This document shows positions 63,791-64,000 of a stretch of DNA of 64,000 nucleotides, piece by piece. The notes below the pieces were generated by a model. It made no database searches. It was given only the letters and a program-made list of their open reading frames with translations, and was not told the origin of the DNA. Numbering within the stretch: the stretch's first letter is position 1; every line of letters starts with the position of its first letter. Position numbers and translations under genes: made by a program. Source of the stretch: Pseudomonas sp. S04 (GTDB lineage: Bacteria; Pseudomonadota; Gammaproteobacteria; Pseudomonadales; Pseudomonadaceae); the NCBI RefSeq assembly GCF_009834545.1, contig NZ_CP019427.1, positions 2,052,001 through 2,116,000 on the forward strand, written 5' to 3'.

Positions 63791-64000
63791 CGACGAGCTT
63801 CCCGTCATCCCAGGCAAACGCTACTTCACCATTGGTGAAGTCAGCGAGTTATGTGCGGTAAAACCGCACGTACTGCGCTATTGGGAGCAGGAGTTTCCTC
63901 AACTCAACCCCGTCAAACGCCGCGGAAACCGCCGGTATTATCAGCGCCAAGACGTGCTGATGATCCGGCAGATCCGTGCGTTGCTTTATGACCAGGGGTT
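63771..64000 (+). CDS. MerR-family transcriptional regulator, 3' end missing
   Basis: The frame opens at ATG 63771 inside the ihfA end and runs off the window edge after 76 codons. [20 protein letters not shown] is the MerR helix-turn-helix with the wing at W-E-Q-E-F-P-Q-L and [21 protein letters not shown] MerR-type gene at this place, after ihfA, is a regular feature of Pseudomonas. The effector is unknown. Confidence 0.9.
   Translation, partial: MLEPSHNDELPVIPGKRYFTIGEVSELCAVKPHVLRYWEQEFPQLNPVKRRGNRRYYQRQDVLMIRQIRALLYDQG

Overview
The window is chromosomal DNA of a fluorescent-group Pseudomonas. The evidence is the translation/IHF block thrS-infC-rpmI-rplT-pheS-pheT-ihfA followed by a MerR-family gene, an RsmE-type CsrA protein, an sfn sulfone-use cluster, a LexA-box DUF1654 gene, REP/REPIN elements and high-GC coding throughout. 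The main exception is an AT-rich patch at about 34.4-38.3 kb. The species cannot be fixed from the sequence alone.

Layout. 0-5.9 kb: the end of a GNAT gene, then tamA-tamB for outer-membrane protein assembly. 5.9-6.6 kb: a repeat-rich spacer. 6.6-11.4 kb: a complete MarR-controlled tripartite efflux operon (regulator, NodT-type outer-membrane lipoprotein, EmrA-like adaptor, EmrB-like MFS pump) with a promoter whose spacer is a palindromic operator. 11.4-15.6 kb: a YefM-YoeB toxin-antitoxin pair, two GNAT acetyltransferases, small orphan proteins and two SRAP (HMCES/YedK-like) proteins. 15.8-21.4 kb: sulfur-scavenging genes, with a DszC-like oxidoreductase divergent from sfnG and an sfnECR operon. 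Both sfn units carry sigma-54 promoters with similar inverted repeats at the same upstream distance. 21.7-33.3 kb: a BRCT-domain protein and small partner, tRNA-Ser, a BI-1 membrane protein, an Lrp-type regulator with an EamA transporter, a FUSC protein, a GapN-like aldehyde dehydrogenase, a three-gene exported redox operon (cytochrome c lipoprotein, aldonolactone-oxidase-like flavoprotein, alanine-racemase-fold PLP protein) and PuuB.

33.5-38.3 kb begins at tRNA-Val(GAC) and is a decayed prophage. It holds a frameshifted tail-fibre assembly gene, an apparently intact AT-rich membrane acyltransferase, a broken SleB-type endolysin and a broken spanin-like gene. 38.3-46.8 kb is ordinary mixed chromosome: GNAT, LysR/azoreductase pair, DUF2214, rsmE, a SPOR lipoprotein, a siderophore-interacting protein, endonuclease I, a LexA-regulated DUF1654 gene and a periplasmic asparaginase. 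46.8-54.4 kb is the ribose operon rbsBACRKD with a terminal periplasmic nucleoside hydrolase, so extracellular nucleosides could be cleaved, ribose imported, and ribose pyranase and ribokinase could feed it to metabolism. 54.4-56.5 kb carries small genes including a cold-shock protein and an I78-type inhibitor. 56.8-64 kb is the translation block and the start of a MerR-family gene cut by the window edge.

The most interesting signals are the matched sfn enhancer sites, the twin-palindrome efflux promoter, the SRAP paralogue that has lost its active-site Asn, the exported redox operon, the GapN-like enzyme without the usual ALDH glutamate, and the decayed lysis cassette that can be read through its frameshifts next to a tRNA-Val with a mismatched acceptor stem. 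No clearly unprecedented system was found.
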